Shown: piece after piece, positions 9,725 to 20,654 of the stretch | Position numbering within the stretch: the stretch's first letter is position 1 | Layout: each line of letters opens with the position of its first letter | Source: Rhynchopus sp. YZ270_cl-10 | Lineage: Eukaryota; Euglenozoa; Diplonemea; Diplonemida; Diplonemidae | Direction of reading: 5' to 3' | Length of the DNA stretch: 64,000 bases | Assembly (NCBI GenBank): GCA_964035575.1 | Contig: OZ037916.1 | Span: 868,001-932,000, forward strand | Notes under the pieces: model-generated | Databases searched by the model: none | What the model was told of the DNA's origin: nothing | What the model saw: only the letters and a program-made list of their open reading frames with translations | Position numbers and translations under genes: made by a program

Positions 9725-10127
9725 CCCCCTCCCCATGCATTGTTCCTTCGACTTTTTCTTTTTATTACACATCAAAACAAACAACAATTTGGCCGTTTTA
9801 TTTCCACACCAGCCGTATAGACCGTTTTTTTATTTTTCTTCTTTTTCTGAGATGTGCACGAAAAGATGTTTCCCTTTTTTTTTTTTTTTCGATTTTTTTT
9901 AAACATTGCCTGCATTTGCTTATGAATGAGCAATTTGCACTTTCTCTACAACTCCTCCTTCTTTCTCTTTTTGCATCCCCCCCCCTCAAGAAAGTGTTTT
10001 TCCCAGAAACCCTGTTTTTTTGTTTTTGTTTTTTGTTTTTCCGTCACTTTATCCTCCCCCCCCTATCACCTCACTAACGATCTAACAACGCTCGAGATGC
10101 TGTATTTCATTTGGGATGCGCGCACAA

Positions 10128-10196
10128 AATAAAATAAAATAGTGGAGTTCATCCTCAGGTGGCTCACTAATACAACCAAGTTTTCAAAAAAAAAAA
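10128..10196 (+). repeat. A-tailed dispersed repeat family C
   Basis: AAAATAAAATAAAATAGTGG, then AGTTCATCCTCAGGTGGCT, CACTAATACAACCAAG, TTTTC and an A run. A copy at 53421-53494 shares even the leading AAAATA units; others lie at 20043, 38772 and 55205. The A tail suggests retroposition of a small RNA, which is an inference. Confidence 0.65.
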
Positions 10197-10274
10197 CAAA
10201 GTACAAGAAAATAACGAAACTGCATGTCCTTGGTGACCGCGCAGAGAGCTTGGCATCGCATTGTTTTTTGTTAT

Positions 10275-10316
10275 AAGGTGGCTAAGCACGAGAGGCTTAG
10301 GGTCATCTTATAAACC
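10275..10316 (+). repeat. Stem-loop repeat family A (near-consensus copy)
   Basis: AAGGTGG-CTAAGC-ACGAGAG-GCTTAG-GGTCATCTTATAAACC. The inner stem is perfect. The outer AGGTG pairs with CATCT through one G-U. Confidence 0.8.
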
Positions 10317-10929
10317 TTTATTTACATTCTCTTTATGGTTTCCCCCCCCAATTTTTTTTTTTTCACATTTCATCATCATCTTGGCGTGAAAATTGGCGAG
10401 GTGCACCCGACAATTTTCGTGCTGCATCCAGTTGTCAGTTTGCCATAGTAAAATTGTCATTTTTTTTTAGTGAGTTTTTTCTTCTTCTTCTCTTGAGCGA
10501 GAGGCTTAACCTAGCAAACTTTTCTTGGTTTGTCGTAACTCCTTTTTTTTTGGTTCCAGCTATCCTGAGGGAAACTTCGGAGTGAAGCAGCTACTAGATG
10601 GTTCGGACCCCCTGCGTCGCGCAGATTTCATTAACCTGCGTCTGTAATGATCGTTTCATTCATCTGACCAATGAGTGGAAGCGGGACGAGGGCAGCTGTC
10701 AGATGTAAACCACGAAATGGATGTAGGGTTCAGGACGACTGAAGTCTATACCTTCCGTAGTACAAAAAAAAAAAGGCTTAACAACATTGAGTACAGACCC
10801 TATAGGTTCCCCAAGCGGGTCCTCAGGCGTCGATACAACAAAAAAAAAAAAAAAAAAAAAAAACAGAGAAAGAAGAACAGAAAATAATTTAACTAATGGA
10901 CATCCCCAACCCTCTCAAATTGGTACATA

Positions 10930-11547
10930 CAGTGTGTCCCAGAATTAATGTCACCTGGCGACACTTTTGTAAAAATATGCAAAAGTGGACAAATTTCGTG
11001 ACAGTTTTCACCTTGTCGTGAATAAAAAGTGTGTAGGGGGTGAAATATTTACATTGCAAGAACCCTTTTTTGCAAAAAAGGGTCTACAAAAAATATAAAT
11101 GAGGTGGATAGTGGACAGTGTAAACGACTCTAGTACGCAGGCACGTAATGAAGTAAAAACACATTGTCCCGACACTGCTTAACCACCTTATTCTGGGTCT
11201 TGAGGTGATCTCTTTCGTCTCCTCCCTGGCTTGTCCGAGAAGCTGCGCTCGCCAGCTCGGTACTGCTTCACCCACCTCATCAAGGTGTGCTGTGAAACCA
11301 CCCAAGCAGCTTCCACCTCATCATAGCCCTTCCCGCCATCAACGATCAGAGATGCACCCTGTAGCCGCATCCCTTTCCTGGTAGCCTCTGTGTTCACCAC
11401 ATGGCCCTTAACAATTTTATTTTCGCTTTTCTTGTGTTCCTGAATTAAAAAGGGTGATTTTTTTTTTTTGATTTTGAAAATGCCCAAGTCAAATTTTGCT
11501 TATTTTTTAAAAATGTTGCCAGGTGACATTAATTCTGGGACACACTG
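10930..11547. mobile_element. Tc1/mariner-like element, 618 bp, TA target
   Basis: Both ends read inward CAGTGTGTCCCAGAATTAAT and continue identical for about 31 bp. TA flanks each end (10928-10929 and 11548-11549). The only coding remnant is a helix-turn-helix fragment on the minus strand, so the copy cannot move on its own. Confidence 0.85.
11188..11487 (-). pseudogene. Remnant of a Tc1/IS630-type transposase DNA-binding domain
   Basis: The frame contains LQGASLIVDGGKGYDEVEAA, then WVVSQHTLMRWVKQYRAG and GRRRKRSP. This matches the usual layout of an IS630/Tc1 N-terminal helix-turn-helix: a basic patch, a repeated-use helix, S-x-x-T-L-x-R-W recognition helix, then a basic GRRR-type hinge. 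It stops after about 99 codons. No DDE catalytic region remains, so this is a fragment inside the 618-bp element. Confidence 0.7.
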
Positions 11548-11603
11548 TACACACATGGGATTTCCTTGTGCTTTCATCCCACTTTCCCACCGCAGTCTTT
11601 GTC

Positions 11604-11645
11604 AAGATGACTAAACGCGAGAGCTTCGGAGCAATCTTTTTAACC
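11604..11645 (+). repeat. Stem-loop repeat family A, diverged copy
   Basis: AAGATGACTAAACGCGAGAG-CTTCGGAGCAATCTTTTT. The loop core GCGAGAG is kept and AAGAT still pairs with ATCTT. Confidence 0.5.
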
Positions 11646-11922
11646 TTTTTCTCTGAGGAAAAAAAAAATTATGTCCTTTTTTGTTGGTTTCTTGATTAGG
11701 ATTCATTTTATCAACGTTGAGGTGGTGTTGCACATTTTCTCTTTTGTTTAATAAACTTTTTGTTTGATGTCGAGACAACGACTTGCGCGACCTTGTGTGA
11801 ATACCCAAAAAAATCAAAAAAAAAATCAAAAAAAAACCAACAATAAGATAAACCCGCGTAGAGCAGCAGAGCTGCGTCCGCACATATCTTTTATCTTTTG
11901 AGCATTTTTTAAATTTTAAAAG

Positions 11923-11962
11923 AAGGTGACTAAGCACGAGAGGCTAGGTTCATCTCATATCA
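11923..11962 (+). repeat. Stem-loop repeat family A
   Basis: AAGGTGACTAAGC-ACGAGAG-GCTAGGTTCATCTCATATCAC followed by a T run. One base of the right inner arm is missing relative to consensus. Confidence 0.7.
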
Positions 11963-12263
11963 CTTTCTTTTTTTTTTTTAAATTTCCCTTTTCCCGATTT
12001 CCCCCCCTCTGTGATGGGGGAAACTGGGTGTGAAGTGTTTTCCCGATTTTCCCGCTGTAGCTTTTCTTTTGTGTGGGTTCTTCCACTCCTTCACCCTCTT
12101 CTGTGATTACAATATCTGATGAGGAATTTCGAACATTTTTTTCTTTTCTCTTTGCGTTTTATTCTTTCTTTGTTTTGTAAAGACAGGAGTGCAAGGCTTC
12201 GGTTCATCTGACGTTTTTCTTTTTTCTTTGGGTGTCCACCCCCGGTACAGCCGGTCATGTACC

Positions 12264-12302
12264 AAAGGTACACTGTTCACGAGAGGGCTTTTGTATTTCA
12301 AC
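12264..12302 (+). repeat. Stem-loop repeat family A, GTACA-stem subtype
   Basis: AAAGGTACACTGTTC-ACGAGAG-GGCTTTTGTATTTCAAC. The same subtype occurs at 22705 and 61913. TACA pairs with TGTA, and the loop is the exact heptamer of the other subtype. Confidence 0.65.
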
Positions 12303-12749
12303 TCTACTTTCTTTTGGTTGTGTTATCGCCCCCCCCTCCTTCTCGCTTCAGTTCGGGCAAGTCATTAGGTTTGGTTTTAAGACCTTCTGTCATTGGCCGC
12401 AGGGTGATTTGTGCTTTCATCGGATGGCTGGCATAGTATATGTACCAGTCGGAGGTGATCGCACCAATACCCACCATTTCCCCTCTCATATTTATTCGCA
12501 TTTTTTTTTAAAGTCCCAAAAAGTTACCCACTGATTTATCAACCCCCTTATCTCCAATCTTTTTCGACAGTTTCCTTTATCTTATCGCGTTTAAACCCTT
12601 GAGGTGAGCAGTGCACACTTTTTTTCACACCGTGAAAATAAAATAAAATAAAAAGGTGTGCCACTGTATCACCTCACCTCCTTTAGAGATGTGCATCCGG
12701 GAGAGGCACAGTCAGAGAGGGGGTTTTTTTTTGTCTTTTTTAACATTAT

Positions 12750-12836
12750 CCACCTGATTTTTTATCTCGCGTTTTGGCGCATATACGGTCCCATACTCTC
12801 CTGTACGCGCCTTTTCGCGGGGTAAAAATCAGGTGG
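12750..12836. mobile_element. Hairpin MITE, CCACCTGATTTTT family, 5-bp target duplication
   Basis: Ends CCACCTGATTTTT and AAAAATCAGGTGG are inverted copies, flanked by ATTAT on both sides. The inner arms contain CGCG and ATACGG motifs as in the 28896 and 55074 copies. Confidence 0.75.
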
Positions 12837-13500
12837 ATTATATGATAAAAGAGCTTGGGGAAGCTAAAACCAACAACGGTTATATTTAAAAAAAATTTTT
12901 TTTCTCATATGAAAAAAAGTACTCTGAGAGATTCGTTAAGGATTCGTATGACATAATATTAACTTTTTGTCAGCGGTGTGACAAAAAGTGAAATTGTGTT
13001 TTTAGCCTAAAAATGGGTGGGGGAGATGTAAAAAGTACTTTTTTTTTTACTTTTTGTCACACTTGATCTGCCTTTGTTTTTGGTGGGATTTTGGGTTGGT
13101 GTGGCATAATGTTGTGGTCTTCATGCCCAGGTCATATCCTGCTACTTATTTCTCGGCATTGTGTTGGGATTTGTGTATTCAATATAATTTATGCCTTACG
13201 AACACTTATCGATCTCTCAGAGTACTTTTTTTTATATAGAGAAAAAATCATATATTGAGCAAAAAGCGGACTTGTCACACTCGTGTGGTTCTCACCAATC
13301 AGTTGGTTTTTTGTATCACTCGCTTCGCTCGTGATACAAAATTCTATGTCACACTCGCTTCGCTCGTGAGACAACATAAATTACGTCACTCGCTTCGCTC
13401 GTGACGTAAAAGAACCAACTGATTTGTGAGAACCACACTCGTGTGACAAAAAGTCCACTTTTTTTCACCTCAATAAATAGCTATTTTTTGCTCTCTGGGG
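12837..13500. other. Gene-free stretch made of nested inverted repeats
   Basis: GAAAAAAAGTACTCTGAGAG near 12911 is matched inverted at about 13209-13235, giving an outer pair some 300 bp apart. TTTTTGTCACAC-type motifs recur between them. A second, larger palindrome begins at 13260. No gene is seen. Confidence 0.6.
13260..13462. repeat. Large palindrome with three TCGCTTCGCTCG hairpins inside
   Basis: The outer arms, about 45-50 bp each, include GTCACACTCGTGTGGTTCTC and its complement and are nearly perfect. Between them lie three shorter hairpins, each with CTCGCTTCGCTCG as its tip and a different stem (GTATCA/TGATAC; GTCACA/TGAGAC; ACGTCA/TGACGT). The whole segment can fold as a branched cruciform. 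Confidence 0.8.
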
Positions 13501-14597
13501 GTTCGATAACCTGCGGAGAATCGGTGCTCTACGTCCGCTGATGAACGGCGAGACGTTTTTGCACTTTTCAAACTCTCTTTTCTTTGCAATCTCCAACATT
13601 CGCTTTTCCCCAACAAATTATCAGCATCCAAACAAGTAATATGAATGGGGAGGTGTGGAGTGGAGTGTGCAAGGTGGCGATATTGTCCCCACCGTTTGGG
13701 TGTGTCATTTTTATTTTATTTTTTTTTTTGCGCCAGCGTCAGACACACACAACGCAGTTATTCCCCAATCAGCTTTACCGACCTCACTGTTATACAGTGA
13801 CAGCGAAAGGCTTACGCTCATCAGACCAATTTATTTCTCTTGTGCAAAAAGACAGTGAAGACTGTCTCGTTTTTTTTTTTGGCTACAACTCCAACAAAAT
13901 TATCAAAAGAGTAAAGAGACTGCTTATCTGCTTATAAAAAAAAAAACTAAAACCTGCGGGTCCTGGGTTCAATGCCTTGGCTGCCGAAATATTTCTGGTT
14001 GTCGGCGTCGCGACAGTGAAAGGAAAAAGAAGAAAAAAACGTCGCGTTTTTTTTTTGCCCCAAAAATTAACTCAATTTTATGTAACTTCGTAGGTCAAAT
14101 GTATACCAAAAAGTTGTTGAACGTGCCATACCAAAAAACATGCCGAAAAAAAGGCAAATTTATGTAGTTAAAATGTAGATTAAAAGTACATCACCAGTTG
14201 GGCAACGTGCCACACCATATATGCAGATGTAGCTTTTGAGGCACAGTTCATGTTTCAATCGTTCTTCTAGACGCTCTTTTAGACGACCAAAGCAAAAGGC
14301 CTATGTTTATCTCCCCCATGAATTTGTTCTTTCCTTCACCATACCCCACTCCGTAGGGCCTTTGAAGTGCCCGCGGTGATTGCAGTTTCCATAGCGTGAT
14401 AACGTAGTGTTGTTCACCTCCCCCCTAGGCATATACTCGATGCGAGTCGCATGCGAGAATCATTATCGCATTGTCGCACACCATTCTCGCATGCGATAAT
14501 CATTATTCGCTCGCTCTCGTAGAAGGATTTTGGTCGTGTGAGAGTGAGCGACAATGAGCGATAATTGTGCGATAATGTTTCGCCAGACCAGAATTGT

Positions 14598-14677
14598 GCG
14601 AGAATGCGAGAATGCGAGAATGCGAGAATGCGAGAATGCGAGAATGCGAGAATGCGAGAATGCGAGAATGCGAGAAT
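14598..14677 (+). repeat. Tandem array of GCGAGAAT, ten copies
   Basis: Ten perfect head-to-tail copies of the 8-mer follow a region with the same motif in dispersed inverted copies, so the array probably grew from a transposon-like or palindromic end. Confidence 0.9.
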
Positions 14678-14778
14678 GTGACTCACATCAGGTGTATGTA
14701 TGCCTATGGGTATAGGTCAACCTACGAGATTGCTTAACGCCATCTTACGACAACTTGTTTTTTTTCTTTCTGTGATCT

Positions 14779-14817
14779 AGGTGACATACAAGAGGCTTAG
14801 GTTCATCTTATATAAAC
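14779..14817 (+). repeat. Stem-loop repeat family A, shortened loop side
   Basis: AGGTGACATACAAGAG-GCTTAGGTTCATCTTATATAAAC. The right half is consensus. The left inner arm has decayed. Confidence 0.55.
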
Positions 14818-15821
14818 TCTCTTTTGATATACCATACAAAAAAATTGACCGAATGTTTGACCCCAGGATTTTTTTCTGGAAGTTCGACCTTTTTTACGAT
14901 AATTTATACGAATACGGCACTTTGTTTTGGTAGCAGGTCTCTCCTACTGGGGCAGAATACGCAATAAAATGCAGCTGAAACTGTAGGTACAATGCTGGTG
15001 TGGTTCAGGGGGTACGGACAACCCACGGAAGAACCCGGAGATTCCGTTTGGGTGATCACACCAAATACATCACAATACAGCCAGTATTAAATGGGATGCA
15101 AAAATGTCTTGAATTATCCTGAGTTGAAAGAACCCTTTTGCGAGTTTTGTTCCCCCATTTTTTTTCTCTCTTTTTTTCTTTTCTTTTCAGGCACACTCAT
15201 TTTTGCCATATACACATTTTTTTTTTTGCCTCTCTTTTCCATAGGATCACTATTGTTCACTGTCTTTGAGAAAATCAGAGCAAAAGCCAGCATTTTTTAT
15301 TGTTTTCTTTTCCTGGTCAAAATAAAATAGTTAGAGACAAAACTGCAAAGCCGTGGGTTTGATGAAAATTTCTTTGTGTTTGTGTTGATACCCATGCGTC
15401 CGTCTCTTCCCCCTTATTCTCCCTGCATTTTCCCCCATTTTCCCTTTTTTTTTTTTTTTTTTTTCTCTTTTTTTCCTTTTTTTCCTCTTTCATTTTGTAT
15501 GGTATTGTTCGTGGGTTCTTCTCAGTGGTGTTGTGGGGGGTGGTAAGGTTTCTGGGTTCTGGATAATTTGTCTGAGCTAGCTTACAAGGGAAGGCGAGGA
15601 GAAGGAAGAGGAGTGGACTGCTGAGAGAAAATGGGGATATTTTTTTTTTTTATTGTGATTTTGGTCTTATTCTCAGCGTGGGAGTGGGGTTGCTTTTTTC
15701 GTTGTGTTACCTATGTCTTGACGCTTCCCATGTGGCATGTGTGCAATGTGTGTGTTGAAAAAATGTGAAACCCAGAGTTTTGTTGGTTTGTTTGTTACAT
15801 TCCATGGGTGATCCTCTAGTG

Positions 15822-16548
15822 CAGGGGAGGAGCTTGGGGGTTAAATCGGGTCAGATTGACCCGATTTCCTTCGGCCCCATGGAAAAAAACGGGTCAGGGC
15901 AAAAAAAAAAAAAAAAAAACTATAGATTTTTGAGGGGAAAATCCAAAAAATAGGGTACTCTACTTGTCGCATGAGGGGGTCTGAGAAGGATGAGGAACTA
16001 CTATGTGACCCCACCGCGACGAGCACGAAGCTCAATGAAGGCAGAATGCCCTCAAACGCGCGCTCCACCCCGATCAAACCCGAACCCAAGAGGGATGCCG
16101 AACTCGACTTAGCCGTTGGTTACTGGCGCGAGCTGACGATCCAGATATTGGATCAACTCGCTGGGTGACACACCAAAAGAGGGGCTCAGACAGTGACAAG
16201 TGTTGCCGGGGATACGGAACGCCCTCCGAAGTTTGCTCGAAGGGTACACCTGCCCAGAGAGAGTACCTGAACTGGCGAGGACCTATACACACATTGCACA
16301 CCTCCATTGCGCAACCCTACCTTGATGACCTCATCGCCAGTGTCAAGGGCAACATGCATTCCGCGGGGATGGTGCAACACTTGTGTATCATCAACGTGTA
16401 CCATTTTGTGAAACGCGCCTTCTCATTCTGCATGTGTTTGTCTTCACAAGAGCTTTTCCGCCGAAGGCGGAAAAGCTCGGGACCTGACCCGATTTAACAG
16501 AATTTGACCCGATTTTGCCCCAAACCCATATTCCAAGCTCCTGCCCTG
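15822..16548. mobile_element. Non-autonomous hAT element, 727 bp, 8-bp target duplication
   Basis: Left end CAGGGGAGGAGCTTGG and inverted right end CAGGGCAGGAGCTTGG are flanked by identical 8-mers CTCTAGTG (15814-15821 and 16549-16556). Subterminal TTAAATCGGGTCAG motifs occur in both arms. No transposase is encoded. A small frame at 15971-16168 has no recognised domain. Confidence 0.9.
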
Positions 16549-16744
16549 CTCTAGTGGAACATCCAAAAAAAGTAAAATTGGACAGAACAAATTGTGGAAA
16601 CCTGGTGCCAAAGTTTCAAAAAAAAGTAATGGGTGTTTTGTTTTGTTCCCACCCCACTTCTCCCCTTTAGCACCACCCTACATCGCACATTAGGATGCAC
16701 GGCGCACACATTCACGTGTCGCTGTGTGGAGAGTGATTCAAATA

Positions 16745-19608
16745 ATGCTGCAAAAACGGTATCTCCACAACCTCCTGCACGTCCTCCCGTTTGTCTTTCT
16801 GCTGGCTTCCGCAGAGGCGGTGCCTAAGCTATGTGCAGTTGGTCTGTCACTGGGACAGGATTGCTGTGCACAGGCAGACTGTTGCACCGAGGGTCTTGTG
16901 TGCAAACCTCAGGTGTCTGGTAGGGCCGTGTGTCAAGAGCTTGCGGCAGGCCGTTTCGCAGAAGCGCTCAGTACCGTAGCAAGCGAAACGCAGGCAGCCA
17001 CCGCGGGAACATTTCCACCCCTGACAGCGCTCCCGGCATCTCTCGAAACGTTCGCTCCACCGACAGCATCACCACCAACTGCGGCGCCAAAGGTAGCGCA
17101 AACAGCTATGCCAGCGACAGCCGCGCCATGGACGTCTGTTCCGCAAACGCCTTCGCCGCCTACGTTTTCGCCACCGACGTTTTCTCCACCGACGTTCGCT
17201 CCACCGACAGTGGCTCCTTCAACAGCAGCACCACAAACGAGGGTAGCGCAGACACCCATACCAGCAACAGCCGCACCACCAACATTCGCTCCGACGCAAC
17301 AGGGCAACATTATCCCCACAGTGGCGCCATCAACACCTTCTCCAGAAACACCTTCTCCACCAACATTTTCTCCACCAACACCGTCTCCACAAACATTTTC
17401 TCCACCAACGTTTCCTCCGGAAACAGCAGCACCAACAGCGCAGCCGCAAACGCTTGTTCCACCAACAGCGACACCGCCAACAAGGACACCACCAACGGCT
17501 GCCCCTTCAACAACAGGGTTTTCGCCGACACCTTTTCCGCCAACGATTGCTCCGGAAACAGTGCCACCACCAACACCTTCTCCACCAACATTTTCTCCAC
17601 CAACACCGTCTCCACAAACATTTTCTCCACCAACGTTTCCTCCGGGAACAGCAACACCACCAACAGTACAGCCACAAACGCTTCAAACCCTTGCTCCACA
17701 ATCTGTACCATCTACAGGTGTGCCGTTAACAGCGTCGCCGCCAACAGCGACACCACCAACGCTTGCTCCGCAAACGACAGCTCAGGGAACAGTCGTTCCA
17801 ACAGCATCGCCACCAACAGCAACAGCACCAACGCGTGCTCCTGCAACAATGGCACCGCAAACAGCAAGACCAACGCTTTCCCCAACAGCGGCACCAACAC
17901 TCGCTCCACTTACGCAGGTCGGGCCAACAGCATTGCCACCTACAGGAGTACCGACGGCGCCACCAACGCTTGCTCCGCAAACGACAGTTCAGGGAACAGT
18001 CGTTCCAACAGCATCGCCACCAACAGCAACAGCACCAACGCTTGCTCCGCCAACAATGGCACCGCAAACAGCAACATCTGTGCAAACCGCACCACCGACG
18101 GCTGTAACACCAACGCTTGCCCCACGTACAGCGGTACCGTCCACACTGCCGGAACCGACCCGCACTCCGGGCACACAGTCGCCCCCGAGACGGACATTGG
18201 CACCAAGGACATCTTCGCCGACAACAACAAAGGCCCCGTTGGCACCTCGGTCACATGCACCACGGACATCCGCACCAGGCAGCACGCCTTCGCCAGCGAA
18301 CACAGCATCGCCCTCCGCAACAGATGACACGCTGTCGCCACCCACGGGGGAGCCTACCAGCACGCAGACACTCCCTGTGGATACGGTTGCGCCGCTGACA
18401 CCTGCAGCAGCGACGGCAACACCTGCCACGTCCGTCCCCACAGCTATACCCACACTGCCGTTGGGCACGGTGTCGCCGTCCTCCGACCCGGCCACACAGT
18501 GGGCCGTCCAGCCTACCGACGTCCCGGCCACTGCCGTTGTGCAGACTGCGCCCCCGACGGTAGACTACACCAGGGCGCCAGGTACGCAGGTGCCGGACAC
18601 TACGGCGCACCCAACGGAAGCCCCACGCATGAAACGCACCTTAGCCCCCGGGGTGTCCCTGTCCCCGTCGAAAGCGCCGGTAACGTTTTCACCATCTGCA
18701 CCCTCAGAACCGCCAGTCGTGACAGACGTGCCCACGACAGCGACCATTGCGACATCCCCACCTATCGTCACACCGACGCAAAAGCCGTCACTGTCCCCCA
18801 GCACCTCCGCACCTAGAGTGCTGACCGACGCACCCTCCACTCCAGCGCCCAACAGCACCGCTCCGGAGCTCTCTCTTGCGGAGAGCGACAGCACGGAGGG
18901 GATGGCGCCGTGGTCTGTTGCTTTGGTGGTGGCGGGGGCGGTGGCGGTTGTGGCAGGTGGAGTGGTGGGTGCCTTGGTGTTCAGCGGGAAGCTTGCGTTC
19001 AGTTCGTTTGGTGCGAAGTCGCATGCTTTGTATGGCACGGACCGCTTCATTGGTGCGCACGACATGCAGGCACTCATGGCTGACGACGCGGAGATGGGTG
19101 AGATTGCGCCACGTGTCGAAGAGAACCCTGGCCTAGGTCTCGCCTCTGTCTTTGGTGTGGGTGGCATCGGTGGCGTGTACATGTCCCCGGTGCTCGCGCA
19201 GCAGCCGGCAGAGATTGCATCTGAAGTGGCCTCTTCCTCCTACACCACGTCTGCGTCGTACCTCTCATCCGGTCGCTCTGACGACGGAGATGGGTCAACC
19301 GGTGGTGGGGCGATCACCCTTTCCGAAGCCATGAACGTCTTGAAACAGTTTGAGGTATGCCTATTGTATAGTGTGTTTTATGGGGGGGAATAGAAGTCGT
19401 ACACCACACTGTAGTGTAGTGATTCTACAAAAGGTGGCTAAGCTCATGTGCGTTGATTTACACAAAAATTATTTTTCTAAATTTAGAGGTGTGTTACATG
19501 ATGCGCGTTCAATTTTGCAAGGTGCAATCAAACGAAACAACTTTACTTACTGATTCTCCTATTTTTTTTCTCTGAAATTGGTCCCAGAACCCGTCCTCGG
19601 ACAGGTGA
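16745..19608 (+). CDS. Mucin-like type I membrane protein with cystine-knot-like head
   Basis: ATG at 16745 opens a clear signal peptide (LLHVLPFVFLLASAEA). A short Cys-rich head follows, spaced C-x9-CC-x3-CC-x4-C-x8-C, reminiscent of knottin or dickkopf-type folds. Residues about 105-715 are almost all Thr, Pro, Ala and Ser in short units such as SPPTFSPPT and PPTAAP, expected to be an extended O-glycosylated stalk. A TM lies at about 722-746 and an acidic, Ser/Gly-rich tail follows. The frame runs to 19354, where GAG is followed by GTATGC, a typical donor here. A likely last exon is 19588-19608 after GGTCCCAG, adding NPSSDR and a stop; this end is uncertain. Without splicing the frame would stop at 19393. 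The start at 16745 is the first ATG. Role probably surface coat or adhesion, by composition only. Confidence 0.8.
19355..19587 (+). other. Probable last intron of the mucin-like gene
   Basis: GTATGC donor at the end of a phase-0 exon; T-rich tract, then CCCAG acceptor at 19587. The downstream exon would be only 21 nt, so other acceptors are possible. Confidence 0.45.
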
Positions 19609-19920
19609 TTGTCGAAACTACAAAAAACCCCCTCCCAACACACAGAATGGGGCGCTGCCGAAAAATGGTTAGCAGCAAGGGGTTGGGTTAGGGGGGGTAG
19701 GGCACCTTATCACATAAGGTAGGACCATGGGGCGAACAGTGTTGTCCCCTTTTTTAGATTTTGAGGTATTTTTGAGGGGATTTTTATTTTTTTGGGGGGG
19801 TCGGGGGTTTTGTGGACTTGGTGTATGGAGAATGATGTGTACGTATCTCATACAATTTTTTTTTTTTTTGTTCTTCTTTCACTTTTTTTTCTCGGGCATA
19901 TGTTTATTTTATTCCTTTTT

Positions 19921-19962
19921 AGATGACTAAGCACAAAGAGGCTTTAAGTTCATCTCATAAAT
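19921..19962 (+). repeat. Stem-loop repeat family A, full outer stem
   Basis: AGATGA-CTAAGC-ACAAAGAG-GCTTTAAGT-TCATCT. Here the outer arms AGATGA and TCATCT pair perfectly, replacing the G-U pair of most copies with A-U. Confidence 0.75.
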
Positions 19963-20042
19963 TTTTCTCTTTTCTTTGGATATACTTTTTGAACGAACCA
20001 TAGTAGACTAAAACCGAAGCTTGGCTTAAAAAAAAAGGTGTT

Positions 20043-20098
20043 GTGGAGCACACTCTACGGTGGCTACACTAATACAAACCAAGTTTTCAAAAAAAAAG
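20043..20098 (+). repeat. A-tailed dispersed repeat family C
   Basis: GTGGAGCACACTCTACGG, TGGCTACACTAATACAAACC, AAGTTTTC and an A run. The first part differs from the 10128 copy, the second part is almost identical. Confidence 0.6.
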
Positions 20099-20213
20099 GT
20101 GTCAAAAATAATGCGACAAAAACACAAATACCCGTACAAATCTTTACCTCATATATTGTGCGAGCTGCCCTGGTCTTAGAGAATGGTTTTATTATTCTTT
20201 CAGATGTCAAAAA

Positions 20214-20290
20214 AAGCAAGGGTACATTTTTTTTTGCACCCTCTTTGCATTTTTTTTTTGTTTCGAAAATAATGTATATGAAAATTCTTT
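20214..20290 (+). repeat. Two-hairpin repeat family B
   Basis: AGCAAGGGTACA...GCACCCTCTTTGC, then GCATTT...AATGT and ATATGAAAATTC. GGGT pairs with ACCC as in the other copies. Confidence 0.6.
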
Positions 20291-20572
20291 CGGATTGGGC
20301 CCGCTCGGACGCAAGCTATGATGTAGTAAATTGCTAGGGGGTGGTTGTTACCCTTATTTGCATTACAAAGGATCTATTGGGGAAAATTTGTTACAAAAGC
20401 CCTCCTCCCTTATAGGATGACCAACTTCTCTCGTTTTATCTAGTGTTGCCTGTCGTCTTCTTTCTCTCTCTCTCTTTCTCTGCACTGGACAGGTTCCATG
20501 TGTTTTCATTGTCTTGGTTGGCCAGTACCTGTGTACAAGGTCTGCACTTCCGGCTTTGCACTTCCATTTGTC

Positions 20573-20604
20573 AAGGTGGCTAAGCACTCTGCTGAGACAC
20601 CTGA
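20573..20604 (+). repeat. Stem-loop repeat family A, compensated outer stem
   Basis: AAGGTGG-CTAAGC-ACTCT-GCTGAGA-CACCTGATTTTTT. The right outer arm is CACCT instead of CATCT, restoring a full Watson-Crick pair with AGGTG. Confidence 0.55.
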
Positions 20605-20654
20605 TTTTTTCGTTCATTTTTTTATTTTATTTTTTTTTTCAATGAGCTTGACCG

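Larger units (their letters stand above)
9733..10929. other. Gene-free stretch, T-rich
   Basis: No supported gene. It holds one family C copy (10128-10196), one family A stem-loop (10275-10316) and many homopolymers. Short open frames are low-complexity (runs of Lys or Phe) and are not reported as genes. Confidence 0.5.
11550..12749. other. Gene-free stretch with stem-loop repeats
   Basis: No supported gene. It carries family A copies at 11604 and 11923, a GTACA-stem copy at 12264, and a possible diverged copy at about 12685-12711 (TGTGC and GCACA arms). Homopolymers are frequent. Confidence 0.5.
13501..15813. other. Gene-free stretch with GCGAGAAT repeats
   Basis: No supported gene. Around 14430-14600 are inverted copies of GCGAGAATCATTATCGC, leading into the tandem array at 14598. 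A family A stem-loop lies at 14779. Related GCGAGAATCATTATCGC sequence occurs near 41996. A GGTTCAATGCC box at 13965 resembles a tRNA B box but has no partner. Confidence 0.5.
19609..20654. other. Gene-free stretch holding one copy each of repeat families A, B and C
   Basis: No supported gene. Family A at 19921, C at 20043, B at 20214, and a diverged A copy at 20573, separated by T-rich DNA. Confidence 0.5.

Noticed and set aside
13950-14000. GGTTCAATGCC, a possible Pol III B box
   Set aside because: No A box or cloverleaf upstream; the region before it is an A run.
14598-14677. CRISPR-like regular repeat
   Set aside because: Units are 8 bp and directly joined with no spacers; the genome is eukaryotic.
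16930-18327. 465-codon plus-strand frame rich in Asn, Ser and Thr inside the mucin-like gene
   Set aside because: It is the shifted frame of the Pro/Thr repeats. The frame with signal peptide, cysteines and TM is the real one.
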